Notes: generated from the letters alone by a model not told the origin. A DNA stretch of 64,000 nucleotides from Gordionus sp. m RMFG-2023 (GCF_954871325.1 NC_088776.1:41868569-41932568), one strand, 5' to 3'; shown: positions 29,435-43,373, counted from the stretch's first letter. Numbers and translations are program-made.

Positions 29435-30120
29435 CAAAGGTGTAGCCAAGATTTTCCTAAAGGGGGGGTAGAGGGAATTAAAAAATTTCTGAGGACGAAG
29501 CTCCCGGACCCCATTTGCCGGGCTTTCGACCTGCTTTTGCCTCCTTAGTTTATATATACTCATAAAATATTTTTGCAAGATCGAATATTAATTTTAATAA
29601 AAAAAATATTATCTTTATTTAAAATAAATATAAGAAATTGGTAAATAGATTATATCAAAATATAAGCCTGGAACATATAGGAAATATATTTTTATTAGTT
29701 TATATAAAATATAATAAATTGCATATATATATTAATACAAAAACATGGTAAAAATTTATTCCAAACAAGTATAAGAAATTTCTTTATAAAAAGTAAGTAG
29801 ACATATAATTGATATTTCTCTATTATATAGAATTGGTTACAAAATATTAGGTAAAATGCCACTTTTACAGACATATTTGACAGTTATAGAATATATTACA
29901 TTTAATATTTTAATAAATTTTACTAATAAATTCTTTTAATAATAAATATAAGTAGCAATTTGCATTCAATTCTTTAACGCCATCTATTTATTTAAAAATA
30001 TTATTAAAAATTAAACATCTTATTATTCATTCCACAATAAATGTACCTTATTATATATTAAGGGTACTGAAATATAGAATTATTTTTTTCATTTACATTC
30101 TTTAAAAGATATTTTCTGAT
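29435..30120. mobile_element. Truncated copy of the CATAGGYGTAGCC element
   Basis: It starts CAAAGGTGTAGCCAAGATTT and follows the element at 35241-36506 for about 650 bp, including a shared AAAAAGTAAGTAGACATAT stretch and TTTACAGACATATTTGACAG. It loses similarity near 30120, after TTTCTGATGTCCT. The right end is missing. Confidence 0.65.
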
Positions 30121-30619
30121 GTCCTAGCTTAAAAAAATTCTAATTGTCATCGAGCAAAATAACAACAGTAGCAAAATCTACTAGGTTACGCCCAAAAATT
30201 AGATACGAGATCCAGGGTTAGATTTGGATATAGCAAGATTACTAAACTTCATTAAATACCTACTCAAACTAAAAGCAATATCTGCCATTCAACAAGCTTT
30301 ATCAAGCTAACTGGGCAAGTCAACCAAAATAGATTTAAAATATTTAAAAGCGTAATGTTACATCCTGCCATATGTGATTTATCTGGAATACGCTTTGGAG
30401 GCAATAAATATTGCTCTAATTTTTCCATATAGGAGTAGCTTTCACGTCATATGTCCTGCAACTCATAGTATCAGATGCATACAACATAACAGAAATGACG
30501 GCATCATACATAGTTTACCTAAACACGGTATGACATATTATACTTGATCATTTATTTTAAACATATTGTACATTTATTGCACCCATATTATAGGTCATAC
30601 AAATAATATTATTATATAT
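30121..30619. other. Interval without recognisable feature
   Basis: AT-rich sequence with somewhat more balanced composition at 30180-30560. I find no ORF with a motif, no splice-linked exon and no repeat. Confidence 0.4.
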
Positions 30620-31308
30620 ATTCCGTTTAGGCCTAAAACGAATTATTTGTTATATACGAATAGCACAATTATTCGAAAATTCTCAAATCGAATATGAATA
30701 ATGAGGAAAATTATTCGTATTATTCGAAATTATTTATATATAAATATTCGTAATTCTTCACAAATATTTTATTTGTAAATATAATAAAAAAAGAAGTAAT
30801 TAAATTTTCCTAGTGGATATCATTTTGTTTTATTTTATTTCCTATTATCAAATCATAAGTTATATTATTTGCTGACAAAGTTTAATGGAGGAAAAGGAAA
30901 AGCTCCAAAGTAACTAAAATATAATTATTTTATTTTGATGGTTTCTCTTTAATCATTTTTGGTGTTAAGAACGAGTCAAAACATTTTTATGGAGTGTGCC
31001 TCTTTCCCATATTCTTAAGCTCCTGGCAGATAAATAACTAAATTTTCTTGACTAGTTCTTATTCTTTGATTAGGAAAATTCTTTTCCCATTTATTAACCT
31101 TATTTTTAGCAAATTTTAAAGACAATCATATAATTCAGATAGTGTATCATATTCACTATCATAAAATCTTCATCACTATTAATTACATTGTCATAATCAC
31201 TTCTAATAAAATGATATTACATCTTAAATAATATTATATTCAATTTTAAAACATGGTGTATAATTTATATACTACAAAATTAACAATAATATTTTGAAGT
31301 TTTAATTG

Positions 31309-31862
31309 CAGTGACTTAGCCAGGATTTTCTCACCCAAATCTCCCATTTTTTATGAACACTCAATTGCTTATATCCTAGGCTATGTTAAATTTATTTTAA
31401 ATATTTGCATATAAGATATAACAAAATTTTAGAGAGTATTTCATTATAGATTTTATTTATTATATTAAAATACTTTAGTAGCATATATTTCCTTTATTTA
31501 ATCATGTATTTATTTTTATTATTTAAAATAAATTTTAAAATGTAGATATTTTATATAGATTATAATTTTAAAAATTTTATTGTATAAAAAATTACATAAA
31601 ATATAAATAATTCTTATGCAAATACTGGTATTTAAAAAAAATATGAAAATTATTTTTTAAAATATAAATTATTTGTACTTTGATTAAAAATTGTATTTGC
31701 ATAAATTTTAAGAATATATCTAAAACTAATATAATCATATTGCAATTTTTTGATTTGAATTTATAAAGAGAGGTCTAATTTTTAATTCATAAGAGGAATA
31801 AAAATAGTAAATAAAAATAATTTTATTTTTAGAAAACAGCCTCCCCCATGCCTATGCCATTG
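31309..31862. mobile_element. hAT-like MITE nested in the hAT transposon (CAGTG...CATTG)
   Basis: The 554-bp element starts CAGTGACTTAGCCAGGATTT and ends GCCTATGCCATTG, framed by TTTAATTG (31301-31308) and TTTAATTA (31863-31870), 7 of 8 identical. The ends resemble the widespread CAGTGGCGTAGCC type. Non-coding and AT-rich inside. Confidence 0.75.
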
Positions 31863-32111
31863 TTTAATTAATTTACTGTTTCTTAAGTTTTAAATTTTAA
31901 ATATTTTTTCTTTCAGCTGCTAATGTATCATTGATCTGGAATTTCAGGAAGGATGGTAAGCTTGGATTTTATATGATATATATAATTTTGAATATATTCA
32001 AATATCAATTAGAAAATCTTGATGGAAGAAGTTATGGTGAAGGACATAGTCAATCCTCAAAGAGAGATCTACATCAATATCTGATAAAACTGATGTTAAT
32101 GTTAGGCGGAA

Positions 32112-33816
32112 AAATTCTTTAATATGGAATCATTATCTGCATGATTCTAAAACAGAAACAGCTAGATGTAAAATATGTAATGTAGAAATAATGTGCAAGA
32201 AAAAAACTACCTCGGCACTAATTAATAATAATAAATGGTTTCATCAAAAAATTCAAAATAATAATATGATAAAAAACTATTTAAATGATGTACCCAAAAC
32301 AAATGCTGATGTTATTATGCATTATTTATTAAAATTTTTACTCAAGTCAAATATACCATTTAAAATTCTCGCCACACAGGAATTCAAGCCATTGGTTAGT
32401 CTGACATAAAAATATGTTCAATACCCTCAATCAAACAATATATGAATGAGAATTATAATAAAGAATTCAATAAAGTTAAAATAATTTAAAGTGTTAATTA
32501 ACTTTACCACTTACATATGGTTAAGCCCCATTAATGTACCATTTTTAGGGTTGACCTGCCACTTTATTGATGAAAAATGGGAGATGAAGTCATTGTTATT
32601 AGATATAGTTCCATTTACTGATTCACATTCTGGTGAAAAAATATATAGAGAGTTTTCTCAAATTATAAAAAATTATAAAATCGACATATATAATAGCAAT
32701 TATATGTGATAATGCTAGCTCTAATTCGACTTTCATAAAAATTCTTCGTATAAAACACCCAACTTGTAAAATTTTACATGTACAATGTTTTGCACACGTA
32801 CTCAATTTAGTAGTACAAGAAATACTTAAGAAAGTAGACATGCAATTATCAAAATTAAGAACAATCATAAAGATTATTCGCAATTATTTTACAAAGACAA
32901 TATGCAAAATGTATGCTCCTCCCTACTTCCCCCTATGAAATATTTAAAATCAAAATTAGACACATCCATCAGATGGAATAGCTCTTATTTAATAATCGAA
33001 AGATCTATTAAAATGAGAAGGGCTATTGATGAAGTTGTGACTCAGATATATGATATATCTGATTTCGAAGAAAGAAAACTGAGCGAAGTAATTTATTTTT
33101 ATTTACTAATTATTATTTTTTATCAGGAGGATTGGACTACTTTAATAAACATACAAAACAAATTAAAGACTTTTTTGATTTTACAGAAGATATATGTGGT
33201 GACACATATCCTACTTTAAATCTTGTCATCCCTTTTTATGTTTCTTTAATGGAACATTTAAATTCATTTGACCACGATTTTATATACCCTATCAGTGCTA
33301 TTGACAAAATAGAAAATTATTATGACCTAACAAATATTGAAACCATAATATCAACCATATTAGATCCTAGATTAAAAGTGCAATTTTTTGAACAATTACC
33401 TGCGTCATATAAGATAGATACAATAAATCTATTAAAAAAATTTAAGGGTATATATAATGGATACAAAGTAAAATATAATATCGTTACAACAACAGTTAAC
33501 CCAATAGTACTATTAAATATGGATAGAATTTTTAAACAAAATATCACCTCATCAATATGTGAGGTTGAAACATCTTAATGAAGAATCAGTTCCAATAAGA
33601 GTCTGTTAGAATGGTGGAGATTGCATGGGGATCGTTTTCCCATGTTCGAAAATGGCAAGTGATATATTGTCATTTCAAAGATCTTCGGCTTCATGTGAGC
33701 GGTTGTTTTCAATGGGAACAAATATGGTAATGAAAAATAGAATGTCTTTGAAGGAGGATATTAGAAAGACTTTATGTTTAAAAAATTGGTTATCATCAAA
33801 TTCGGATATACTATAA
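32112..33816 (+). pseudogene. hAT transposase with BED finger and C-terminal dimerisation domain, broken
   Basis: Read in order along the + strand: a BED-like zinc finger (WNHYLHDSKTETARCKICN at about 32130; the second half, TSALINNNKWFHQ, is degenerate), a spacer, the catalytic-fold start HFIDEKWEMKSLLLDIVPF (about 32553-32610), the DNAS block with CFAHVLNLVVQEILKKVD (about 32709-32850), RWNSSYLIIERSIKMRRAID, a long helical insertion-domain region (33132-33578), and the diagnostic SSASCERLFSMGTNMV (about 33675-33730). The frame changes several times: stop near 32409, shift near 32709, shift near 33130 and a one-base shift near 33650. It cannot make one protein. Families of this type often encode the transposase in one or two exons. 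Confidence 0.85.
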
Positions 33817-34206
33817 TTATATTTTTTGTGTATTATATTTTGATGTTTATAAAATGAGAATAATGTATATTTTTAGAAAATTTTAATAAAATTTTAATAT
33901 TAGATGGAAGAAATAATTTAAATATTTTTTATAAGAAATTCTAATTCTAAAAATCGAAAGTTTTTGGCCAATTTGTTTGGATCACGTTATATGAAATCAT
34001 TTGGTTTTATTTCGTTTATTTTCTGTAAATTGTTATATGCTAATGACATTTAGTTTTGAGAATCCCTAAAAGTGTCATCTTAAAACATTATATCTGTTTA
34101 TAATTTTTTTGCAAAAAATTATATATTTTTTATAAGCTTTATAAAAATTTTCGAATCACGAATAGCGCAATTATTCGATTCGTTTTTTTGTAGGCCTAAT
34201 TCCGAT

Positions 34207-35240
34207 ACATAATCCTAAACACACAATATAAACATCATTATAACATTATATATTCCCCAGCAACATTCTAGAACTTTACTCTATTTCCAAAACCACATGA
34301 TCCAGATTCATGATTTTCATACATACCCGTGTTAGGTAGCTATACACAGCTTGCTGAGATACATCTGAGGAATGGAGCACATGCAGACTAATCAACAAAT
34401 AATAAAAAGGCGGTAATTAAATTTACTCACGACCAAATCAAAGAATCAAAAGATTGACAAATACGATGGATATATTATATCTCCTTTGAATCTTATACCT
34501 TAATACGAGTAGATCTTGATCTGAGTCTTATTATACCTCAATATGAATCATTAATTATTATATAACAGAGCAAGTGATTTATTATATATCGAACATATAA
34601 ATATAATTGAATATCATTTTCTATGGTATTGAATGATGTGTATATATTAACTAACTACGAATCTAAGCTAAGGATATATATATTGTCATTATTTGTAAAT
34701 GATAGTTATGAATATGGATTGATGATTACTAATCGAAAAATTAATTGTCTCTAATACATTTACATCTTGTATAAGCTCCTCCTTCAACTTTTATGGTAAA
34801 AGGGGCGGAATGGTCATAATACCAAGTGGAAATTTTGCCCACGAGGCCAAGAAAATGTCGATTTTTGAGGCCAATCAGTAAAAAATGAACAAAAGAGGGC
34901 GATCAGGAAAAAATATAAAATATATATTATTTCTTTTTATCATATAAGTTATAATTTTTCTCTTATCCTATTCTATATTTAGCATTTAAAATATTATACT
35001 AATACATTTTTTGAAGATTCTCATTTAGATATTGCAATTTTATGGGTTTTTTTTAAAAGCGTGCTTTTCATGGTGCTTCGGGTGAGGATCGGAAAACCAT
35101 ATTTTGAGAAAAAATTTCTTCAGGTCTTCTTTACCTGAGAATAAAACATATGGTCAAGATAGATAATATTGATATGATTTTAAAAATAATTCTACTCCCT
35201 TTTTTTAAACAAAATTTAGATATGCAACTTATGACCTAAC
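34207..35240. other. AT-rich interval with a possible transposon end
   Basis: Mostly featureless. At 34790-34920 a stretch reads AAAAGGGGCGGAATGGTCAT, followed by GAGGCCA words, which resembles the ends of transposons beginning CAGGGGCGGA. No partner end or duplication was found. Confidence 0.35.
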
Positions 35241-36506
35241 CATAGGCGTAGCCAGAATTTTCCTAAGGAGGGGGGAATTAAAAAATTACTGGGGGCTTCG
35301 CTCCTAGATCCCCCTTTGGGCGGCCGGGTTACCTTAGTCTATATATAGTCATTAGATATTTTTACAAATTTTAATAAAAAAAATAAGCCTGGAACTATAT
35401 ATTTTTATTAGTTTATAAAATATATTTTTATTAGTTTATATAAAATATATTTTTATTAGTTTATATAAAATATATTTTTATTAGTTTATATAAAATATAT
35501 TTTTATTAGTTTATATAAAATATAATAAATTACTTGTATATACATTAATATAAAAGTATGGTAATAATTTATTACAAACAATTATAAGAAATTTATTTAT
35601 AAAAAGTAAGTAGACATATAGTTTATATTCCTCTATTATATAGAATTAGTTACAAAATACTTATTAAAATTCCACTTTTACAGACATATTTGACAGTTAG
35701 AGAATATATTACAGTTAATAATTTAACAAATTTTACTAATCAATGCTCTTGATAATAAATATAGCAACAATTTGCATTCAATTATTTAACGCCATCTATT
35801 TATTTTAAATAAAAATGATATTAAAATTTAATCTTCATATTATTCATCCCACAATGTCTTTAAAAGAAATTTCTGATGTCCTTATCAATATTTTATAGTT
35901 TTCTGTAAAATATATAATTCGCTATATTGGTAAAAATTACTTGATTGTCATATGATAATTGATAAAATTAGATATACTGTAAATCTACGACATATAATAT
36001 TCCACTGTTTGTATAGTGCTTTAATATTTTTATTTAATTTATGATTTAATTTTATCAATAGTTTTATAATTATATTTTACTTTTAGTAAGATAAATAAAT
36101 TAAAATTACTTACTTTATAAAAAAATATATTTGATATATTATATTATTTAGTAATTTTATGGATCTATTATTAATAATTATAATACATTTTACTTTTGTC
36201 TTAAGACTTATCTTTGGCTTATATTCCATTTATTAAAAATCATTTTTGGTTCATTTTATATATTTATAAATTTATTTTCCCAAAAATGTATAAATTATGA
36301 TGAATAGTTTTATAAAAAATATCAACTTTTACATTCTTTCTTTCAAATTATTGTTTAAGATATATGCATACATTTTTGAGGGTCAGAGAGTGGGGGCAGG
36401 ACTAAGGAGCATATTTTTTATTAGCTAAAAATGATATTTACAAATAGAGATAAATTTCTGAAGGGAAGGGGGGTTCCCCTTGCCCCCCCCCCTGGCTACA
36501 CCTATG
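35241..36506. mobile_element. Inverted-repeat transposon with CATAGGYGTAGCCAG ends
   Basis: The left end is CATAGGCGTAGCCAGAATTT and the right end is CTGGCTACACCTATG. Both ends carry G/C runs (GGAGGGGGG near 35267 and CCCCCCCCCC near 36483). The length is 1,266 bp with no coding region. A diverged, truncated copy is at 29435-30120. Compared with that copy, this one carries an internal tandem expansion at about 35390-35530. Flanking 8-mers do not match convincingly. Confidence 0.7.
35390..35530. repeat. Five tandem copies of a 26-28-bp AT-rich unit
   Basis: The unit TATATTTTTATTAGTTTATA with its AAAA linker is repeated about five times almost perfectly. The related element at 29640-29720 has a single copy, so the array grew after the two copies separated. 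Confidence 0.85.
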
Positions 36507-36650
36507 AGTGAAACCAATGATGATTTACAAAACATTCTAAATCCATGTAAGAAGAAAAGTTATTATAAATTAAAATTATATTCTAAGATAAAGTCATAAC
36601 TTATGGTATAAAATAATTTAATAAAATAACTTAAACGTAAATCAATCATA

Positions 36651-38483
36651 ATGGACATATTTCAATACATAAAAAGCCTTAAAAAATATTTACTTAATAA
36701 TGAACTAACAGTTGAATTTCTTAAGGAACTACCTATTGATATTTTTCGTATTTTTGATTTCTGGGACATTGACCAAATATGGGAATTAATTGAATTACCT
36801 TAAGATGAATTCCTAGGTATAATTGAAAAATATTATAATGATAGGCCATTTAGTTCAATTCCATGATCATTATAAAAATCATATTGACAAATTCAGTCTA
36901 AAAAAAGTTATAATACTAATGATATAGGTTATTATAATAATAATAGAAAACATAATTATAACAAATGTAATTATAATGATTATAAACCTAATGAGTATTT
37001 TAAAAACAACTTTAGACAAAATTATGTAAAAAGATATGATAATAATTATAATAGAAATAGAAATTACAAAAATAATAATTTTAGATATTATGAAAATTAT
37101 AACACTAATAACTTTAGAGATCATTATAAATCCTATGATAAGAAAACTATTCGTACTATTCGTAATAAAAATTATGATAATGAAAATTTATAGTCTAAAA
37201 ATAAAACTTGTAATAAAATTATGGAAATAAAAGATAAAGAAAAGAACCTATTGATCTAGATAAAATAGGCTTATTAATTCCTCATAGTAATTCAGAAAAA
37301 ATTTTTAACATGGAGAGAAAATCAAATAAGAAATAAAAATTTTTTTTATAATATAAATGATAAAAAAATGGACATTTATCGTGTGAAAGTAATAGATAAT
37401 ATGAGATTCACTACTAAAAATTTTGAGATAATCTTATTAGAAGAACTTATTAGTGAAGAAATTAAGGATGCCAATGTTAAAAAGGAAAATAAAACTATAA
37501 TTTTAAGTCTATATCAAAATATAATGGAAACATATTAATTAAAAGATATAAATCATATGATTGAATTTAAAGAAATATTTGTGATTATAAAAGTTAATAA
37601 TACAAATATTAAAGAAAATTATAAAATTAAAAAAACTCTTATAAGTAATACTAAATGTGATAAAAGATTTTTGAAACTTAAAACTTTGAAGATAAATATA
37701 AGTATTATAAAGAGAAGTTATGTAAAAACTAAACGTCTTCATTTTAGAAAAATATTTAAAGATGTGACAAGATCGTTTTCTAAAAATTTGAGGCTTAAGA
37801 AATTATTTTTTACTAAAAGCAATCTTATGAAGAATTATTATTTTAAAACATTTTTTAAATTAAAAAACAAGGGTGTTTGTTAAATTCAAAACTCTTTTTT
37901 TTAAAGAGAGGGAAATGTGCATAATATTTATTTGCATATTTTAATCTCATGGATTGAAAATATTAATAGATAAATAAAAATTATTTAACACTAAAACGCA
38001 AAAAAATGAAATTAACACTAAAACGCAAAAAAATGAATTAATACTAAAACGCAACGATTATTCAATTTATCCAATTTGATTCACATTCAACACATTATTT
38101 CATATTCTATATATTAATTCATATATTATTCCGATTATTGATTATTCACTTATTCTTATATCCAACTTGATCAATTATTATTCCTAATTATTCATGACTA
38201 ACTGATGATGATAACAATTTTGAAAATTGATAATAATAACGACTGAGTACTACAAGCAAGCTACATGACAAATTCACGATTTGGACAACTTACGATAACG
38301 ATATCAAGCTTACGATTTAAACAAACCAACGTGCAAGCTCAAAGATTTGAACAAACTGACGTACAAACACAAACGATTTGGACAAGCCAACGATTACGAT
38401 GACTTATGCAACAACTTGACAACCAAAACGATAAACCATTTGGACAACAAACTTTCTATGACAGATTAGATGAAATTATGGGA
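36651..38483 (+). pseudogene. Degenerate LTR-element fossil related to 394-5838
   Basis: A gag-like start (MDIFQYIKSLKKYLL) is followed by an Asn/Tyr-coding tract (about 36910-37190) as in the young element. No pol domain is recognisable. At 37980-38480 the AAAACGC words, CCAACG words and terminal purine tract of the young element's 3' block recur in the same order. Many breaks and a large internal loss are evident. LTRs were not found; the right side is replaced by a LINE from about 38612. Much older than the 394-5838 insertion. Confidence 0.7.
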
Positions 38484-38611
38484 AGGCTTAGAGAATATTA
38501 TATTATAGGAATTAATAAATTAAAATATTATATATTTTGGTTATTAAATAGTAATATGTTTAAATTCTATGTAACGCGCATTCATTTAATTAATAACTTA
38601 AGAAGGTAACA

Positions 38612-41010
38612 ACCTGAATAAAGAATTGTGGAAAGATGTACAAAAAATGTTGAGGAGCAATAGAAGGAGATACATTGCAAAAAAAGCCTTTGAAATTGAT
38701 AAAGATATGAAAGAAAATAGAATCTATGACACCTATAATAAATTGAAATATTTTTGTAAACCGTACAGCTTTAAGAAACTTCCCTATTTAGTTTTAGCAA
38801 ATGGAATGCAAATTTTGGATCAAGACGAGCGTTAGATTACTATATGAGGGTCTTCGACTCAAGAAAATCCGTCTGCCAAACGAACATAAAAGAACATTCA
38901 ATCCCACCTCCGTCCGGTTTCTCCACTGTTGAAATTGGGAAAGCAACCACTAAACTGCGTAATAATAAAGCCCCTTAGATAAAATAACGGCTGAACATCT
39001 TAAAATAGCACCAAACACTATATCCTCCTATCTACTACCTCTCTTTAACAAAATCTGGCATAGTGGTGAAACTCCCAAAGAATGGAATATCTCTTTATTA
39101 TGTAATTTCCCCAAGATAAAAGACCCAAAAAATTTTAAAGATTATCGCGCGATTGCTCTCACATCTACTGTCTCTAAAATATTAATGGTTCTGATAAAAA
39201 ACAGAATCATGTCATCTCTGCCAACCTTGCTTCCAAAATATATTTGTGGCTACAGACCAAAGAAAAATATACTAGAACCAATTTTAGCACTAAAAATAAT
39301 AATGCAAAAATGTTAGAAATGTAAAATTCCCGCCTACTTCACTTTCGTTGATTTCAGCAGAGCTTTTGATAATGTAAATCATGATGCTTTATGGAAGACG
39401 CTGCTGGAATGCGGGATTGAATCAAATATAATTCACATATTAAAAAACCACTACACGAATCTTACCAGTTGTATCAAAATCAACAATAAGACACCCCCCC
39501 CCCCTTTTAAGATTAAGAAAGGTGTGAAACAAGGATGTGTACTTTCACCTCTTCTGTTTAATATCATAATGTAATGAAGTCTCTGGAGCCGCGAGTTTAA
39601 TGGATCTGAGCTCAAACGCAAAGTTACATCTAGAAAATATGATAATATCATATGCGGATGACATCGCTGTTGTGTCTTTAAGCATCAAAGAAGCGGAAAA
39701 TCTGTTATACCTACTAGAAAATTTAAGTCTAAAAATGGGTTTTAAAATAAATTTTAACAAAACAGTTATTCTTCCTTCCCCTAGTGCAGCCCAAAATCCA
39801 AATATTATAATTGGTGGTAATATTATTAAGATAGTAGATAAAATTAAATACTTAGGCATATTGTTGGACAACAAGGGCTGCTGTAAAGAAGAGATGAAAA
39901 TAAGAATACAAAAGGCAAAAGGGGCTTTTTACAAGTATATGAAAATATGGAAAACAAAGGAGATCTCTGTTTACACCAGACTTAGAATTTTTAATTCTAC
40001 AATTATCCCCATTGCTTTTTGGGGGTGACTTATGGGAATTTAATAAAGCAGAAAATAGGAGACTCCAATCCTTTATAAAATAATTGTCTTAGAATCATAA
40101 ATGACTTTTTTTATCCGAAGGTTATATCAAATAATAATTTATGGAAAACATCTAAACATACTCCGATACACACAGCGTCTACATGAGCGGGAAGGGTAGG
40201 AACAGTTTGCATCCTATTTTTTGAGGGGGATAGGGGATAGGCTCCTTTAATGGGGTTAGGATATATTTTTTGGGGGGTTATCTATTAAATTTTGAGATGA
40301 AATAGGACAAAATTTATTGCTGTAAAAATTAATACTTTAATTATAGAATTATTATTATACAATTCATCGACCAAATCTATATATTGCAAACAATCATACA
40401 ATTGTTTTCTAAATAAAACTTTCTGCTATCCTTTTAAATGTAATTTAAAAGGTTTAGATATTTCAGCAAGCTCATAATGCCATAATAATTAATTCATTGT
40501 AAATAATGGAGGTTTTAATTGAATTTATTATCTAAAAAATAAATTCTGTATATTATCGATAGTTGGTAGTAGAGATATATTAATTTAAGTTATCCTAGAA
40601 AATTATCTGAAAAGAGTATCAATAAATTAAAAAGGTGAAAATAATAATAGACAGACACCGCCGCCGAAGGCGGCAAATTTTTTTAGGGGGTAGGCAAAGG
40701 TTTTTGAAGGGGGTTTGCATCCAGTGAAAATCCTATCATGTAGACGCTAGATACACATCACCCTGAGAAAACGCCGCATTCACTTTTTGGCTCATATCAT
40801 AAGAAATTCGGATCAAAAATTTAATTCATGATGCCATTACATGGCTTTACACCTATAATAAAAAGAATATACAAAATATAAATCTCTCTGGTACTATAAG
40901 ACTATTAAAGATGTAATGGAGTTAAATCTAAATATGAAACAATTCATTAAATTAAACAATTGCAAAAAGTCTATTAAAAAACTTTTCTGAATAAAAGAAA
41001 AATATTTCAA
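38612..41010 (+). pseudogene. 5'-truncated LINE with reverse transcriptase, split by a hAT element
   Basis: Non-LTR reverse-transcriptase motifs appear in order on the + strand: a linker (LWKDVQKMLRSNRRRYI), the fingers (KDPKNFKDYRAIALTSTVSK, about 39120-39180), FVDFSRAFDNVNHDALW (about 39348), KKGVKQGCVLSPLLFN (about 39516-39560), catalytic YADDIAVVS (about 39652), KTVILPSP, then the thumb KIKYLGILLD (about 39843). Frame changes and stops occur: a stop near 38833, one near 39313, and a shift near 39570. After 40027 the tail is broken and resumes at 40750 beyond a hAT insertion, with a PHSLFGSYHKKF-like stretch. No endonuclease domain is present, so the 5' end is truncated. RTE/Jockey-like by general look. 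Confidence 0.85.
40173..40749. mobile_element. hAT MITE in the LINE, exact 8-bp duplication GATACACA
   Basis: The 577-bp element starts CAGCGTCTACATGA and ends TCATGTAGACGCTA. GATACACA stands at 40165-40172 and 40750-40757. There are G-rich blocks next to each end (AGGGGGATAGGGG; AGGGGGTAGGC). Non-coding. It is younger than the LINE relic it interrupts. Confidence 0.9.
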
Positions 41011-41395
41011 ATGAAATATCACCTGTGATTAAAATTTCAATCGTCAAAATCTTTTTTCAAATCATAATATGTGATGTTTCTAAATCAGGACAAATAGCAA
41101 ACTGAATCGGTAGGTACTTTATTTTAATTCTTTTATAAAAACTTTAAACTTAAAATCAGCCACAACTCACCCTTAAAGTAATTAACTTAAACTGCAGTTC
41201 TTGGGCAAAGGCTCTTTTTTTGCCCCGCTCCTTGTGGTTTTTTTAAGCCTATGGACGTCTGCGACATTTTTCAAAATGTTGAGCCTACAAGTACGTGCGG
41301 CTTGCCCACTAACGTGTGGAGGGCTCCTTTTATTTTTAAATTATACCCAAATTAACTTTTGTTCCAATTAGATGGAAATGAGGAAAGCCTAGCGT

Positions 41396-41600
41396 AGCTC
41401 TGTTGTTACTCAACGTCAGAGGGCATATGCGCTATATATCACGTATCACGTAAATATATTTTTATTTTAGTTTTACTTCGTTTTATAACTTAACTTTTTA
41501 ATTTTATATTCTAATTTTAGTTTGTAAAAAATATATAAATACAAGATTAAAAAGGTAATAAAGAGATGAATTATATTTAGAAAAACCATTATTAATTCCC
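41396..41600 (+). repeat. Possible solo or decayed LTR
   Basis: The stretch begins near TGTTGTTACTCAACG and contains TCTAATTTTAGTTTGTAAAAAA, followed by a TATAAATACAAGA stretch. This resembles the second half of the 394-672 LTR (TCTAATTTGGACC, then TGTATATAAGAGAA). No matching partner LTR, primer site or coding region was found in 41600-43373. Confidence 0.35.
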
Positions 41601-43373
41601 TATTATATTTTCAAATTTCTTGAAAAATGATTGAACTGCCAAGTCTTCTGTATCTTTTATAACCTTCACCCCTATTCGAAATAAAGCTATAAAAATGGAT
41701 ACGAATGTAAATGAAAATATTCATGATTTAAAGCTGAGATAACATCTGGATAGAAAATGAAATGCTAAAAAAAATAAGTCTAACAAGGAGGATGTATAGT
41801 GATAAATGCAGAGATGAATGCTCGAAGATCCGATTAATCTATATTTTAATAGTATTTCTTCCTACAATTAATCAAATTACGAATAACTTTAGAACCATAA
41901 GATTTTCTGTGAATAAAAAGCTTATACGAATTAGATTTTTATCCGAAGAATTATGAAATAAATATCTAAGGCATTTCTGGCCTTGAAGAAAATATTACAA
42001 TTAGAAACTGTAATCAGTATAAATTACCACATGAATTGTCTTCATTTGCCATTATATACAAAGATTCAATAGTCAAGTTAATGAAAATATTAATGATATA
42101 ATTTGTGACAGTGAGGAGTCCATTAAACATTGAAATATTACAAGATAATAGTATCTCCAACCATGTAATCACTGGATTCTTTGATGCTATGATATGCATA
42201 CAAGCATAGTTGGGTATGTTATCTAATAAAAGTTAAAGGCTATCATCATAAATATAATGGCTAAATTATTATCGGCACTTCAAAAAAAGCTAACGGTTAT
42301 GTTATCTTATTTAGAACATATAAGATATACAAAAAAGTTATTCGCTACATAATTAAAAATAAGAATAATGATAATAGAAATAAAGCCATTAAGATTTTTA
42401 TTGATTCATTTTTCTGTAAAGTCTAAAGTAAAAAGCAGTATAGTAAGGAAAAGAAAACTAATTTATTAATATTTTACTGTCTAATTTAATAAAAATCAAA
42501 GGTTATCAATTTAAAGCATTCATTCCACAAAGGACTAATTCTACAAATAAAATTATTTTTGTCTCCTGTTTGATCTTTCGAATTTGCAAATCAAAATAAG
42601 GGCTATAAAGATTGGTAATTATGTATTGCAATGAAAAAATACTTATATTATTGGATATTTATGCTGCATATTTATTTCAAATGATGGATCGATATATAGA
42701 AATATTTCCATTTATCTTTGTAACAGTAGCGTCCGGGGCGCGGGCTCGAGCCCCCTCAAAATTTTGTAAAAGATAATTTTGGATAATTTAGCTAAAAAAA
42801 AGGAAAATTTTGAAAATAACTTTAAAAAAGTTTTTTGAGCCCCCTGAGATCGTAGAGGCTAGCGACGTCCCAGCTTTGTACTACCAACTATGAATAAATA
42901 TCATTTTTATCAGTTCTATCCTGTAAACTAATATAATGTTATAATAAAAAAAGTGATAATGTTTTTAAAGGAAACTTTAAATAATTTATTTTCGCAACCT
43001 ATAGTACAAAATTCTTTCTTTGACTGTCATGTTTAAGAAAATAAAAAAACTATATATATAACTAATCTCACAATGAAAAGATTTGAAATGGAAGAAAATT
43101 GGATTCCCTTGCTTTCTGTTAGCCAATACAATCAGACATTTTATTTTAACGTTTAATATATATATATTTTTTTAAAATAACTAAACCTTTATTAGCATGC
43201 AATATTTAAATCTTGTAATTAATTTATAATTGTATAATTTATAAAATGAAAAATTTATAATAAGTAAACGATTACGAAAAAAAAAATCATAATGACAAAA
43301 GGACAATATTGAGGCATAGATCATAAAATAATGTAAAATACAAAATATATAAAAGCGAAAGCAGCAAAATTAT
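41601..43373. other. AT-rich interval with one GC-rich patch
   Basis: No ORF with a family motif. At 42727-42875 a GC-rich patch begins AGTAGCGTCCGGGGCGCGGG and ends GAGCCCCCTGAGATC ... GCTAGCGACGTCCC, with loosely complementary ends. It may be a short decayed transposon. The rest is low-complexity AT. Confidence 0.35.

Larger units (their letters stand above)
30628..34198 (+). mobile_element. Full-length decayed hAT transposon
   Basis: The 3,571-bp element has ends TAGGCCTA and near-matching 8-bp flanks ATTCCGTT (30620-30627) and ATTCCGAT (34199-34206). Subterminal AATTATTCGA words occur at both ends. It carries a transposase gene on the + strand (about 32112-33816) and a 554-bp MITE inserted at 31309-31862. 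The one-mismatch duplication and multiple coding lesions indicate an old insertion. Confidence 0.85.

Noticed and set aside
35390-35530. LTR or promoter array
   Set aside because: The five AT-rich units lie inside an inverted-repeat DNA element and correspond to a single unit in its other copy; a simple tandem expansion explains them.
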